DNA of 64,000 bases from the NCBI GenBank assembly GCA_033239125.1, contig BSWB01000005.1:137140494-137204493 (forward strand), in the 5' to 3' direction. Numbering within the stretch: the stretch's first letter is position 1; the number at the start of each line of letters is the position of its first letter. The notes under the pieces were generated by a model. It was not told the DNA's origin, ran no database searches, and saw only the letters and a list, made by a program, of their open reading frames with translations. The stretch is from Fagopyrum homotropicum (lineage: Eukaryota; Streptophyta; Magnoliopsida; Caryophyllales; Polygonaceae). Shown in pieces: positions 12,569 through 24,021 of this stretch. The translations under genes and the position numbers were made by a program.

Positions 12569-15500
12569 ATGGGCCACCAAAGCCGCCACGTCCGCCACGA
12601 GTCCGCCCCCATCCGCTCCACATTCTCCGTCCAACGCACCTTTCGGGCGGCGGCGGGGAATGGCGCTGGCCCGACAACCCTTCCTACACCTACTCGGTTC
12701 GACCACGACCTCTCGTGGCCGTTCGGTCGAATAGAGGGGATTGACCGTGACGACGTGCGGGAGACCGCCTACGAGGTCTTCTTCACCTCGTGCCGGTCTT
12801 CCCCGGGCTTTGGAGGCCGTCATGCCCTCGCCTTTTACTCATCTCAAGAAAAAGATAATAACAACAACAATAATAATAATGACGGACCTGGTTTAGGCTC
12901 GCCTAGGACGGCTCGGATGGGGATGGGAGCAAGTAAGATAAAGAAGGCCTTGGGGTTAAGGCCACAACTCAAGAGGATGACATCGAGAAGGTCAGCGTCG
13001 AGTGCTGGACCGGGTCTCGGGCTTCTTCAGCCTCCTAGTTCGCCGGGAAGGAGCCCGAAGGCTGCAAGCCCGAGAGGGGGAGGAGGGGCACCGGTGGTGA
13101 ACATGACATTGCCGTTGAAGGCGGGATCGAGGCGGCCGCTAACGTCGGCGGAGATAATGAGGCAACAAATGAGGGTGACAGAACAAAGCGATGTCCGTCT
13201 ACGTAAGACCCTCATGCGCACTGCGGTTGGTCAAGTATTTCCAACCTCTTTTCCTTTCTTTGTTTAGTATCATATTTACTTTTGTTCGGTCGATCGATTT
13301 TTAAAACGCTTAGGTTCTTACTTTTATATAAAAAAATATATATATTTACTGATGTTTTGGTACGTATATCATGCATTTAACATGGATCTCAATAATGTAA
13401 CTATGAACAGCAAACCGGGAGAAAAGCAGAGACAATAATTCTACCTCTAGAGCTCTTACGTTACCTAAAGCCATCGGAGTTCAACGACACCAACGAGTAC
13501 CACATATGGCAGCGCCGTCAGTTCCGAATCCTCGAAGTCGGCCTTATCCTCCATCCACACTTACCACTAGACCCGTCTCACGCGCTGCACGCCTCCACTC
13601 TCCGTGACCTCTCTCGCTCCTCCGATATCGGTCCACTCGACACAACTTCCCGCAGCTCCGACTCCCTCCGCTCTCTCGCTTCCTCGGTCCTTGCCCTCGC
13701 ATGGCGTAATAGCAACCACCAAAATGAAGTAGCCGTCTGTCATTGGGCAGACGGCTACCCTTTCAACGTCCACATCTATGTCGTCCTACTCCAAGCTGTT
13801 TTCGACCTCAAAGACGAAACCATGGTTCTCGACGAAGTCGACGAGCTTGCCGAGCTTCTTAAAAAAACTTGGTCGACGCTTGCCATTACAAAGCCGGTCC
13901 ATAACGTCTGTTTTGCATGGGTTCTCTTCAACCAATACGTTGCAACCGGACAAGCCGAGTCTGACCTACTCGTCGCAGCCCATACCATGCTAAATGATAT
14001 TGCGAGCGACGCGGCCTCAAGGAGGAGCGGTGGCGGCGACGGTGAGGGTGTCTATGTAAAGTTGTTGGCATCGGTGATGAGTTGCTTCATCGTGTGGACG
14101 GAAAAGCGACTCGTCGATTATCATGCTGGATGCTCTTCCAAGGGGAATGTTGGAGTTTTTTTGGAAAATTTGGTGCCACTTGTTTTGATGGCAAGGAGGA
14201 TTTTGGATGAGGATGTTTCCGCCACCGTTGCCGCTAGACGAGAACCCGGGATGGGAGGAGATGATCAAGAGGAGATCGAGCCCGCGACTCCTAATACACG
14301 AAGGAATTTGTATTTGGAGAACCGAGTTGATTTCTACATTCGATCATCTTTGAAGAATGTGTTCGACAAGGTAGTGCTACTTCTCCTATTGCTAATTGGT
14401 TTTAAAACGGAATGACGAGATGTTATGTTTTTGAATCAGATGGTAGAGGAAGTAGGTGCGAAGGACATAACTCTGGAGCTAGAGGAGCACGCGGCGGAGA
14501 TCCTAAACGAGTTAGCGCAGGGAACGGAGGAGTTAGCGGCGAAGGAGAAGGAAAACTATAGCAACATCTTGAAGAGATGGCACCCGGTGGCCGCGGGGAT
14601 AGCCGCGGTGACGCTACACAACTGCTACGGCTCTATTCTGAAGCAGTACTTGTCTGGGGCCGCTTTGCTTTGTAATGATACCATTAACATCCTACAAAGG
14701 GCAGGGAAGCTGGAGAATTTCATGGTCCAAATGGTTGTTGAAGACACCGTTGATTGTGACGATGGAGGCAAGTCTTTAGTTAGACAAATGGTTCCTTATG
14801 AGGTTGATTCAGTTCTTGTAAGACTTCTAAGGAAGTGGATTGAGGAGAAGTTGCAGAAAACTCGCGATTGCATTCAAAAAGCAAAGGATTCCGAAGTAAG
14901 TAGAATTGAAAGATTGAATTTGAGGCTATTCGGAGTCGGCTCACGTTCGGGTCGTTAAAAGCTCGGCTCGAGCTCGTTCATTTTCTAAATGAGCCAAATA
15001 TGAATATCGTATAAAATTTAGTCTTGGTTCGGTTCGACTCGTTCGGCTAAAATAACGCTACAATAGCATTATTTTAGCCGAGCTAATCGGTCTCGGCTCG
15101 AGCTCGTTCATTTTTCTAAATGAGCCGAATATGAATACATTCTGAAGCTCGTATAAAATTTAGTCTTGGTTCGGGTTAGGCTTATTTCGGGTAAAATAAA
15201 ACTACAATAGCATTATTTTAGCCGAGATAATCGGGCTCGGCTAGGGATCTGCTCGTCAAAGTCTAGTTCGTTCATCTTGTAAATGAGTCGAAAATGAACA
15301 CATTTTAAACCTAGTATAAAATTTAGGTTCGGTTCGGACTCGGCTCGTTTATAAACAAGCCAATGTTCGGTTTGTTCAGCTCGTATTACATCTCTAATTG
15401 AATTTCGTTGTGGGATTGAATTTGGTTGTATTGCTTTACTTGTGTTTTGTAGACATGGAATCCGAAATCAAAATCGGAACCATTTACTCAATCGGCGGTG

Positions 15501-16666
15501 GAGCTTATGAAAATGTTGAAGCAAATTGTTGATGAATACTTCAAACTTCCAGTAGGGACATCCGATGATTTACTTAAAGACTTGGCTGATGGCTTGGATC
15601 GTGTTGCTCGAGAATATATCACATTTGTTGCATCGTGTGGTAAAACAAACACTTGTACAAATCTCACCTTGTTTTAGTAAAATAACATGAGTTATAATGA
15701 CACTTTTATGAAATTGTAGGAACAAAACAAAGCTACCTTCCATCGCTTCCTCCATTAACAAGGTGTAACCGAGACTCGAAATTGGCAAAGCTATGGAAGA
15801 AGGCGAGTTGTAGCGTAGGCGTCGAAGACATGCACCATAACTTGATCAATGAAGCGAACCAACCGCGCCCTTCGACGAGCCGAGGCACTCAACGTCTCTA
15901 CATCCGGCTCAATACCTTACACCACATCCTCTCCCACCTCAACTCCCTTGACAAGACCCTCAAGGCATCCATGTCTACACCAAAACGCAACACGAGCTTA
16001 CCGACCTACTTCGAGCTCTCGAAAGCAACCGTACAAAGTGCCATCCAACATGTTGCCGAGGTGGCAGCTTATCGAATGATCTTCCTCGATTCCCACTCGA
16101 TATTATACGAGTCTTTGTATGTTTTCGACGTGGCCAATTCAAGAATCGAGTCGACGTTGAGAATCCTCAAGCAAAACATCACACTATTAAGTACAATACT
16201 AGTAGACACAGCGCGACCTCCTGCGGTGAAGGAAGTCGTAAAGGCTTCGTTCGAGGCGTTCTTGATGGTTCTACTCGCGGGAGGGAGCACGAGGATCTTT
16301 AGTAGATCCGATCAAGAGATGATCGAGTTGGATTTCGATAGCCTAAAGCAGATGTTTTGTGCAGCGGGAGCCGAGATCTTGACGAAGGATGAGGTGGATA
16401 AGGAAGCCGAGATTGCTGAAGGAGTGATCACACTAATGGGACAGTCTTCGGAGCAGATAGTCGAGGATTTCAGCACCGCCACATGTGAGAGCAGTGGGAT
16501 TGGAGTAGCCGGGTTAGGGGCGGGACAAAAGCTTCCCATGCCTCCGACGACAGGAAGATGGAACCAAACTGACCCCAACACGATCCTTAGAGTGTTGTGT
16601 CATAGGAATGATCATGTAGCTAACAACTTCTTAAAGAAAACTTTCCAATTGCCAAAGAGGAGATGA
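12569..16666 (+). CDS. UNC-13/MUN-domain protein (DUF810 family), complete
   Basis: Five exons (12569-13234, 13411-14370, 14440-14895, 15453-15639, 15720-16666) join in frame to 1071 aa, close to the roughly 1000-1050 aa of plant homologues. Exon 1 carries a variable N-terminus with a poly-Asn run (about residue 98), then SAEIMRQQM. Exon 2 has ETIILPLELLRYLKPSEF, WADGYPFN, VLDEVDELAELLKKTW and FAWVLFNQYV, all hallmarks of the plant MUN/DUF810 region. Exon 3 has the NILKRWHPVAAGIAAVTLH block of the MHD2-like part. The C-terminal exon ends FLKKTFQLPKRR. Family knowledge: the Arabidopsis relative PATROL1 helps deliver a plasma-membrane H+-ATPase, so a role in vesicle tethering or exocytosis is likely, but this paralogue's cargo is unknown. 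No membrane segment. Intron 3 holds a tandem repeat. The first 667 bases are unusually GC-rich for the window. Confidence 0.93.
14945..15390 (+). repeat. Three tandem ~145-bp units in UNC-13 intron 3
   Basis: Three diverged units each carry GGCTCGAGCTCGTTCAT, AAATGAGCC, TATAAAATTTAG and ATTATTTTAGCCGAG. A reverse-oriented relative lies at 56868-57090, so this is a dispersed family rather than a private expansion. It sits in the intron between exons 3 and 4 and leaves the splice sites intact. Confidence 0.85.
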
Positions 16667-17110
16667 TTCAGATTTTGTTTGCCATGTACAAAAAGTTAAC
16701 TGTGCAATATAATAGGGAGTGATCTTTCATGAGAAATACTAGTCTCCCTCACACACACAAGCATTCATTGTAAATTTGCATTACAGTATTAGGACTCATT
16801 TGGAACTTGGAAGGCAGTACCAAGGTCAAACTAACAATGTAATTTAACCTGAATTTTGTTTTACTATCACCATGTTCCAACATACATAATTCATCAAATG
16901 TGGACCAATAGATTCAAGCATGAGCTTGTTGCCATAATGGCACCCACAGTTACTATTGTAAACATAATCTCGACTTTATTCAAGCAGAAGCTGGTTCATT
17001 TGAGCAGGGTTAGATAACTCGTTTACGCAAACCAACCAACACAATACAAATTGGTTCAGAATTCATCCAACCCTTTAAGAAAACTGACATGGTTTTTGGA
17101 TGGGGTTTAG
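16667..17110. other. Convergent 3' intergenic spacer
   Basis: Only 444 bp separate the stop codons of the UNC-13 (+) and HISN6-like (-) genes, so both 3' UTRs must lie here and may overlap. No other feature is seen. Confidence 0.6.
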
Positions 17111-19639
17111 TCATTGGAGGCGTTTAAGACCATCCATCAAGGCATCTGTGTGCTCGGGCTTCCCAACAGACACGCGCACAAACCCCTTCAGCTCCTTCTT
17201 GTCGTAATGGCGAATCATCACACCCATTGTAGCAAGATCCTCCTGTATCATTTTGGGAAAAATTATACTTTTAGAACGAAAAAAGAAAAAATAGGTATGT
17301 TTGAGCCAGAACAAGAGTATGGTTAAGAAAATGACTTGTAAAAAAAGTACCTTAAGTTTCTTAGCATCTGTTCCAGGCGTAACCCCGCAGAGAATGAAGT
17401 TGGAGTGGCTGGGATATGGTTTAAGAAATGGGACTTCCTGGAGAAGTTTATAAAGACGCTCTCGCTCTTGAACCAGTGCATTCTTCACATTCTGATCAAA
17501 GTAGAGAGCATTAAATATGTGAAAGCTGATATTTACAAAACACTATTTGGTTAGCCTACTTACTTCCAAGTAGGTAGGATTTCGCAAGGCTGCACAGGCA
17601 GCTAATTCAGCAGCAACAGACACATTATAGGGTTGTTTGGCTCTCCAAAGGTACTCAATAATGCTCAAAGGAAAAGCTCCATATCCGACCCTAAGGCCTG
17701 CTAAACCTGCTCAGCAAGGTAGGTGAGATGATAAAGATTTTGCAAGCACAATCTAAGTTTAATAAGCTTATGTAACGGGCAACATACCAGCTCTCTTGCT
17801 AAAGGTTCGAAGAACAATAAGATTATCATGTTTCTGCACCCATTTCATTCGAGATTCGAGTCCAGAGAACTCAATGTAAGCTTCATCCAAAATAACCAAT
17901 ATGGGCAATTCCAGAATCTTCAACAACTCATCCTCACCGATAATACTGTCATACAAGTAGACCAAAAGAATTAGATTAGTGTAAACCTAGCAACTTTCAT
18001 TCACAAGAAGTGTGGAGTAAGGATTACCTTCCATCTGGATTGTTAGGAGAAGTTAGAAATATGCATTTCGGTTTCTCCTGCTTAACAACCTCAGCAATTC
18101 GTCCAACATTTAAGCTAAAATCCGGATTTCTCGGTACTGCAAAATAACAAGAACATGCAATTGTATTTATGTGTGTGGTGCCTTTAATAGTTTAATATGG
18201 AACAAAAAGGTAGATTTTGAAAAGCTTGGAGGATTAGTGTGTATTAACGAGTAATTACGTGAAAAAGTACACTTTCAATAACAATGTCGAATAAAGATCC
18301 CAAACTAATTCCCGTACCCTTAAGCACAATTGCTCCATTTACATTTGCATCAAACTCGTACATTGTGAAGGTTGGAGGGCAATCTACAATTTTATCACCA
18401 GGATCGAGCACACAACTGAACTAAAATGTTGTTTCACAACAAATGAAACAAATTAATTGTCAGAAACTTGATAAAATTTATTATAAGATGTCACTACATG
18501 TTTCATTCAGTAAGAAGTGGGAGATGCAGAATATCTAACCGCATGATTAGATCAATGAGTTCATCAGCACCACATCCAGCTAGAATATACTCAGCCCCTA
18601 GACCAGAGTCTTCTGCAAGAGCAGCACGTAGTTGGCGACTCTCGGGATCTGGATATATGTATGGAAATCGCATATTCCCTAAAGCTTCTAGGACCTACAA
18701 AACAATCTACATGTCCGGGTGAGAAATAAATCATTATCTCATTTTTTGACACAGTAAGATTGCACACATAATCTTTGAGGGCATATGGTAAGTGACACAG
18801 AACTTTAACAAAGGAGATACAAAACTGAAACAACTAAAGAGAAAATATCAAATGAATGGCTTGCCTCTGGAGGTGGACCATATGGATTCTCATTTGCATC
18901 CAATTTGACAATCTCCTCAGGCTTCCTACCAAGGCGAGTTGACAAAACCTATAACCATTCGGCGACAATTAATAAAAGTCATCAGATGCCAGTCGTCTCT
19001 CTTTAGATCTCCACGATTCACATGGCTAGTTTAGTAGTGCAAATTATGAGCCCAATATTTCAACCAAACAATTATTATTGCATGCTATAGAGAAGCACAT
19101 CTAAGAAACTGATTATATACATGCACAAGTTTTTGGGAAAAAATTACCAAGTACACATGGTACAAAATGAATGAGTAAAAACAAAACCAGGCTTATTCTT
19201 ATCATAAAAAATCATTCAAGATCATGTATCGAATTTTAGAAAGTTGAAGATGCATTTCCTCAGCCCCAGCCAGGAAAGTCAAATTCAAGTAAAATTGTGC
19301 AACTACATACAAAGCACCCTCTCGTGATCATCAACTGTAAGTTATATGCTCCAGAGAGGCCGTCTTAGCCAGTAATTTCAACAAAATCATGATTTCGGAA
19401 GCACACAAATTTACTCAAAAGCAAAGAGAAACCTCAAAGGGCAAAATGGGTTGGTACGGAGACAACTTCCTAAGGTGGGTTCTGATGAAAGAGTCACCGG
19501 TCAAATTATGTTGTTCCTCCCCAGCAATCACTTTCTTCACTGAAAAAGAAGACATTGCAACGATCCTTTTCCGATCACCACCAGCGTTGGGTTTGATCAC
19601 ACAGAGCGACGAAGTATTACAAAGACCAACAACGCCCAT
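17111..19639 (-). CDS. HISN6: Histidinol-phosphate aminotransferase, plastid type
   Basis: Nine exons on the minus strand (19433-19639, 18865-18948, 18540-18694, 18318-18415, 18028-18136, 17788-17945, 17564-17706, 17351-17491, 17111-17242) join in frame to 408 aa; Arabidopsis HISN6 is about 417 aa. The enzyme is a PLP-dependent class I/II aminotransferase that converts imidazole-acetol phosphate and glutamate to histidinol phosphate in the plastid histidine pathway. Visible: a Ser/Val-rich N-terminus likely to be a transit peptide (about 1-45), LDANENPYGPPPE, ILAGCGADELIDLIMR, LTSPNNPDGS, VILDEAYIEF, and RTFSKRAGLAGLRVGY with the PLP lysine at about 268; C-terminal GFVRVSVGKPEHTD. Intron 2 is GC-AG (GAG|GCAAGC). 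The start is the only upstream Met in frame after the leader. Confidence 0.94.
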
Positions 19640-20660
19640 TTAATTCAGCTGCATGTAGGAAGCAAAAGGTCAACCTTGAATTCAAGCAAGAGAAGAGATA
19701 CAGTACAGCAAAATTACAAGTTCGTATGAAGCAATCCACTTGAACAAAAATTCTCATAATCAATAAAATGAAGAAAAAGAGTGGGTTTTGTTGGTAGTCG
19801 TTGAACTAAAAGCTAAAACCACCAATAAATCTTAACAAGTTAGAAGGTTCATGCTTCAGACAAGTAAAACTATCACGTGAATTACAAATACAAAAATGGG
19901 GAGTGGGTCATAGTTTGATTAGTTTCCCATTTCTTATTGAATGTGCAGGTTATATGTTGATTTGCTCCACACTCTTACCACAATTTATGAACCCAATAAG
20001 TGAATTTGCAAAATTAATTCCATCATATTTGTTCCAAATACAACACAGAGATAAACAAGCAGTTTTCCATAACTGACATTCTGGAACTGAAAAAATGAGG
20101 ATGGAGGACCGACTAACACAGATTCACAATTGGCATTCTGGAATCAGAAAAACATTGACGATTGATTCATAACGCCATAACAGATTAACAGGATACGGTA
20201 AAGGAACTGAAACAGTGATGATGAAAAAAACTATCAAAGATTCACAATGTAAGCCAAGGACCGAAACTATCACAGATTCATCATTCATGAGAAAACATAA
20301 AATCAGAGACAAACTGATAGTGAAAGGATCGAAGGAGAAGCTAAAGCAATCATAATATTCAGTAGGCGGAGAAGAAGCAAACCAGAGGCAGAGGAAGTGA
20401 AGCACTGTCGGACTGAGGCACCAAATTATGAACACTTGAATAGTCTGAGCGAGAATCGGGAAGGAGAAACGGGGAGAAGTACCACTGGAGAGAAGAGTGG
20501 AGAACTGGAGGTTGCCGGAGGTCTGAGCTAGGAAGGACTGAGCTAGGGTCGCCGTCTCCTGTCGGAGAGTGGATAGGCGTTGACTGTGGGAGAGAAGAGT
20601 CGTGATTGTCTCACTAAAACCCTAAAATCGGGGTTTGGGAGAAGAAGAAAAAACCGTCTG
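19640..20660 (-). promoter_or_regulatory. Probable 5' leader and leader intron of the HISN6-like gene
   Basis: No other gene lies here. On the minus strand, 20660-20480 is CT-rich and UTR-like, contains an ACCCTAAAA telo-box-type word near 20620, and ends in a possible donor (CCAGTG|GTACTT), so a non-coding first exon joined to a position just before the ATG is plausible. The putative intron has short internal duplications such as ACATTCTGGAA at about 20077 and 20133. This is inferred; no transcript evidence is available. Confidence 0.4.
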
Positions 20661-21507
20661 GCTGCGGTTTTGGGTTCCGATGAAGCTGTTCTATCAACTA
20701 GACGATGGAGTTTTGTGAATTTGGACCGTTCATTATAATTGATGGTTAAGATTAGTATTTAGAAGATCCTACTAAAATCATTTATATTGAATAATTAATT
20801 TTGGATTAATTTTTAATTTCAAACTATATTTTTTTAATGATTAGTTTATATATTGTCTCCGTACTTTTCATGCTTTATCAATTTTTATCTCTGAAAACTT
20901 TATATCATATATAATTAAAAGCTAAAAGTTAGAACAAGTTTATATATTAGTTTCAAAGTTTTCAAATGCACATAAGTTTTTCGGACAATTGTATACTTTA
21001 AAATAACAATATTATAATATTTGTGATTATTAGTATATATAATATGTTAGATTACATTTTAAAATATAAAAAAAATGAGTTAATCACCTATCACAACGAT
21101 GAATATAAATAAATAAACTATTACTTAGAAAAATGATAATTCAAATCATAAATTTTTGTATTATAAATTATGAAATGAATTTTAAAATTAATTTAAAGTT
21201 AAAAATTAATTTAAAATTAATCCCTTACTATAATATGATAGGAGTGTGATCTTACAAATATTTTATTCTCATAATCTAAATCTCTTAATTTGATTCTCTT
21301 AATATTCTTAAATAATATTTTATAAAGTTATAAAATTCTTATAATCTAATTATCTTGATACCAAAATGTATTCCTTTTAATCTCCTTCGTTTCCTTACCC
21401 TACAAAAAAACAAAATTACGAGAATTATTCCCCTTTTAAATTCTATAAATTCTAGGAGCCGAGTAAAAGTCCTAAAATTGAATTAGGCCCGAAGAAAATT
21501 AGTCTAA
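20661..21507. other. AT-rich intergenic DNA
   Basis: No coding or regulatory signal identified. 21260-21470 resembles the degraded repeat at 9740-9915. Confidence 0.5.
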
Positions 21508-21949
21508 GGGTCCGTTTGGAAACTCCGAGCTTATTGTAGCTGTAGTTGAAGTTGATTGTAGCTGAAGTTGAAGTTGAAGCTGAAATAAGTAGCTGACTAA
21601 ACTAACTGATTTATTTTCATATGTTGTTGAGTGTTTGGGAAGTACGAGCTTATCGAAGCTGATAGAAATGTAAAATGGCGTAAAAGGGCTCCATCCATTG
21701 TTTTTTTTTAAGTCTTTTGTAAATATTATAAAGAGATTGTAGTTAAACATTAATCTTCCAACTAGATAATGTAATTATCTAATAATAATTTGTAAGATGA
21801 CTAATTAAAATATGAAATTGTTATTTTAAACTTATAATTTGGTTTTATTAAACATAATTTATTAGTTTATTTTCAAAGATAAATTTAAAGTTACGTGTAA
21901 TAATATTATTATAACTTAAAATAAAAATATCATACTTTTATTTAAAAAA

Positions 21950-22934
21950 GGAAAAATAACCCAAAATAATACCAACTATCAACTTTGAACCGAAAATAAT
22001 ACGAACTTTGAAAATTACTAGGAGCGATACAAACTACCAATGTATTTACCAATACTAATACGCCATACTTTTCCGGCAAAAACTATAGCTCCGGCGATGA
22101 CGTGACAATCGGAATGTTACATGTCATCAAATAAATGGATTAAATGTGTGAAGTGGATTTTATTTTTCAAAAAATTAATTTAATAATATTTAAAATATTA
22201 AAAAATAAAAAAATTTAATAATTTTAAAATTTTAAATAATAATTTTTTTAAAAACATTTGTACAAATTTTTTTAAAAAATATTTTTTGTAAAAAAAAAAT
22301 TTTTAATAAAGTTTGAACATTTTAAAATTTTATATAATAATTTTTTGTAAAAATTTTTTTAAAACATCCGAAAAAAAATCGAATATTTGTTTTAGAAAAA
22401 AACTAATTTTACAAAAAATTTCGAGAAAAAAATTCTCTAGGAATTAGGTTACAAAATTAAAAAAAATTAAATTCGAATATTTTTTTTTACAAATTATTTT
22501 TTTAGGATTAAAATTTTCATTTTATACAAAAATCCGAAAATAAATTTAATTAAAAAAAATATTATATTTTTATATTTTTTGGAAAAATAAATATTATTAC
22601 ATTTTATTACAATCTATTTAAAAAAAATTTCAAACTTTTTTTAAAAATATTATTTAAAATTATAAAATAATACTTTTTATTTTTTAATATTTTAAATATT
22701 ATTAAATTGTTTTTTTTTTAAATAAATCCGCATCACACATTTAACCAATTTACTTGATGACATGTAACATTCCGTCTGCCACGTCATCGCCGGAGTTAGG
22801 GTTTTTGCCGGAAAAGTATGGCGTATTACTTTTGGTAAATACATTGATAGTTTGTATCGTTCTTGGTAATTTTCAAAGTTCGTATTATTTTTGGTTCAAT
22901 GTTGATAGTTGGTATTATTTTGGGTTATTTTTCC
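21950..22934. mobile_element. Non-autonomous Mutator-like element (MULE), 985 bp
   Basis: About 230-bp terminal inverted repeats begin GGAAAAATAACCCAAAATAA and read inward through matching words on both sides (GATAGTTGGTATT, CGCCATACTTTTCCGGCAAA, GATGACGTG, ATGTTACATGTCATC). The centre (about 22180-22710) is extremely AT-rich and non-coding. Flanks TTTAAAAAA (21941-21949) and TTTAAAAAT (22935-22943) form a 9-bp target duplication with one mismatch. Long TIRs plus 9-bp duplication are the Mutator hallmark. No transposase, so it would need trans-mobilisation. Confidence 0.85.
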
Positions 22935-23041
22935 TTTAAAAATAAGTAGTCATTTATAGGACATGTTATATGGTCTTGTAACTTTTCTCCCCGAATTTTT
23001 TGAAATATTAATTGAATGAAAAAAATTAAATTAAATAATAA

Positions 23042-23280
23042 GATTGACAAGGATACAACTTCAATGAAAATAGTTCAAACCGAAGAACTATGTATAATTA
23101 TAATGGGATAGCATATGAAATTGTCTGTAGTTTGAAGAATTAGATTGACAAGGACACAACTTTAATTGAATTATCAACATATGTTAATTGACAAGGATAC
23201 AACTTCAAGTGAACTATATAACTGTAACAAAAAAAATTCGAATTGAATAATTAGATTGACAAGAACACAACTTCAGTTTC
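23042..23280 (+). repeat. Four copies of ATTGACAAGGATACAACTT
   Basis: The 19-bp word recurs with small changes (GGATACAAC, GGACACAAC, GGATACAAC, GAACACAAC) near 23043, 23147, 23193 and 23258. They are spaced irregularly and embedded in AT-rich DNA inside the composite unit. Confidence 0.8.
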
Positions 23281-23474
23281 TCTAGAGTCCATTCCCCAAA
23301 CGTTCATGGTCACACTCTCTAAAAGCATCAATCATTAGTGTCAACATGGGATAATAGGTTCAAATGGCAATGTCTCCCTAAATTCCTCGAGCTCATTCAT
23401 GGCTCCATAAATGTTGTATAGCTCAAACATATAGCTCAAGCATACTCACTTCCCATTAAATCGAAATACTCCCA

Positions 23475-23998
23475 CAAAGTTTAATTTTTTTTTTTGGTGG
23501 GAAGGAGAGTCAGTGGTCTCCGGCGCATCTGGACGCGCTTTTATTGATAGGAAAGAAGGCTAAGTAGTCCTCAAGTAGGGGATAGCCCGACCCCTTACAT
23601 CATCAAGTAAAAGGTCAACTACACCCTCCGGCGGGTCAAGCAATACATTCAATCCGATAGGAAGGTTCAAAGCAAAACTAGCAATAAAATCCGCAACTTT
23701 ATTCGCCCCGCGGTAGGCATGCCGAAACTGGATAATCCAGTCTCTTTTCATATAGTCTTGGCACGTACGTACCAGACTGGCGAGAGGATGATGAGGTGCA
23801 ATGACGCTTTTAATAAGAGCAATGGCCACCTGGGAATCAGATTCGAAAATGACCGATCTGAAACCAAGATCCCAAGCTAACCTTAGTCCATGAACCAACC
23901 CCCACAGCTCAGCTATGGGTACGGAACACATACCAAGGTTAACGCCAAAGCCTCTCACCCACTCTCCCGCTTTGTTCCTAATAACGCCAAAGTTTAAT
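23475..23998 (-). mobile_element. 5'-truncated LINE carrying an RNase H domain
   Basis: On the minus strand the element reads from GCGTTATTAGG to a 12-A tail. CAAAGTTTAAT (plus strand) is found exactly at 23475-23485 and 23988-23998 and forms an 11-bp target-site duplication. The residual frame (stop at 23560) encodes GVIRNKAGEW, AELWGL, IFESDSQVAI and GANKVADFIAS, the last three quarters of a type I RNase H domain as found at the 3' end of plant L1-like LINE ORF2. The first catalytic Asp is lost with the truncation; Glu and the two later Asp are present. The apparent upstream Met and nine residues come from flanking DNA, not the LINE. Confidence 0.88.
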
Positions 23999-24021
23999 GT
24001 AGCCCCCACAAATGCAAGCAT

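Noticed and set aside
13027..13221. Minus-strand frame within UNC-13 exon 1
   Set aside because: Shadow of the GC-rich exon on the opposite strand.
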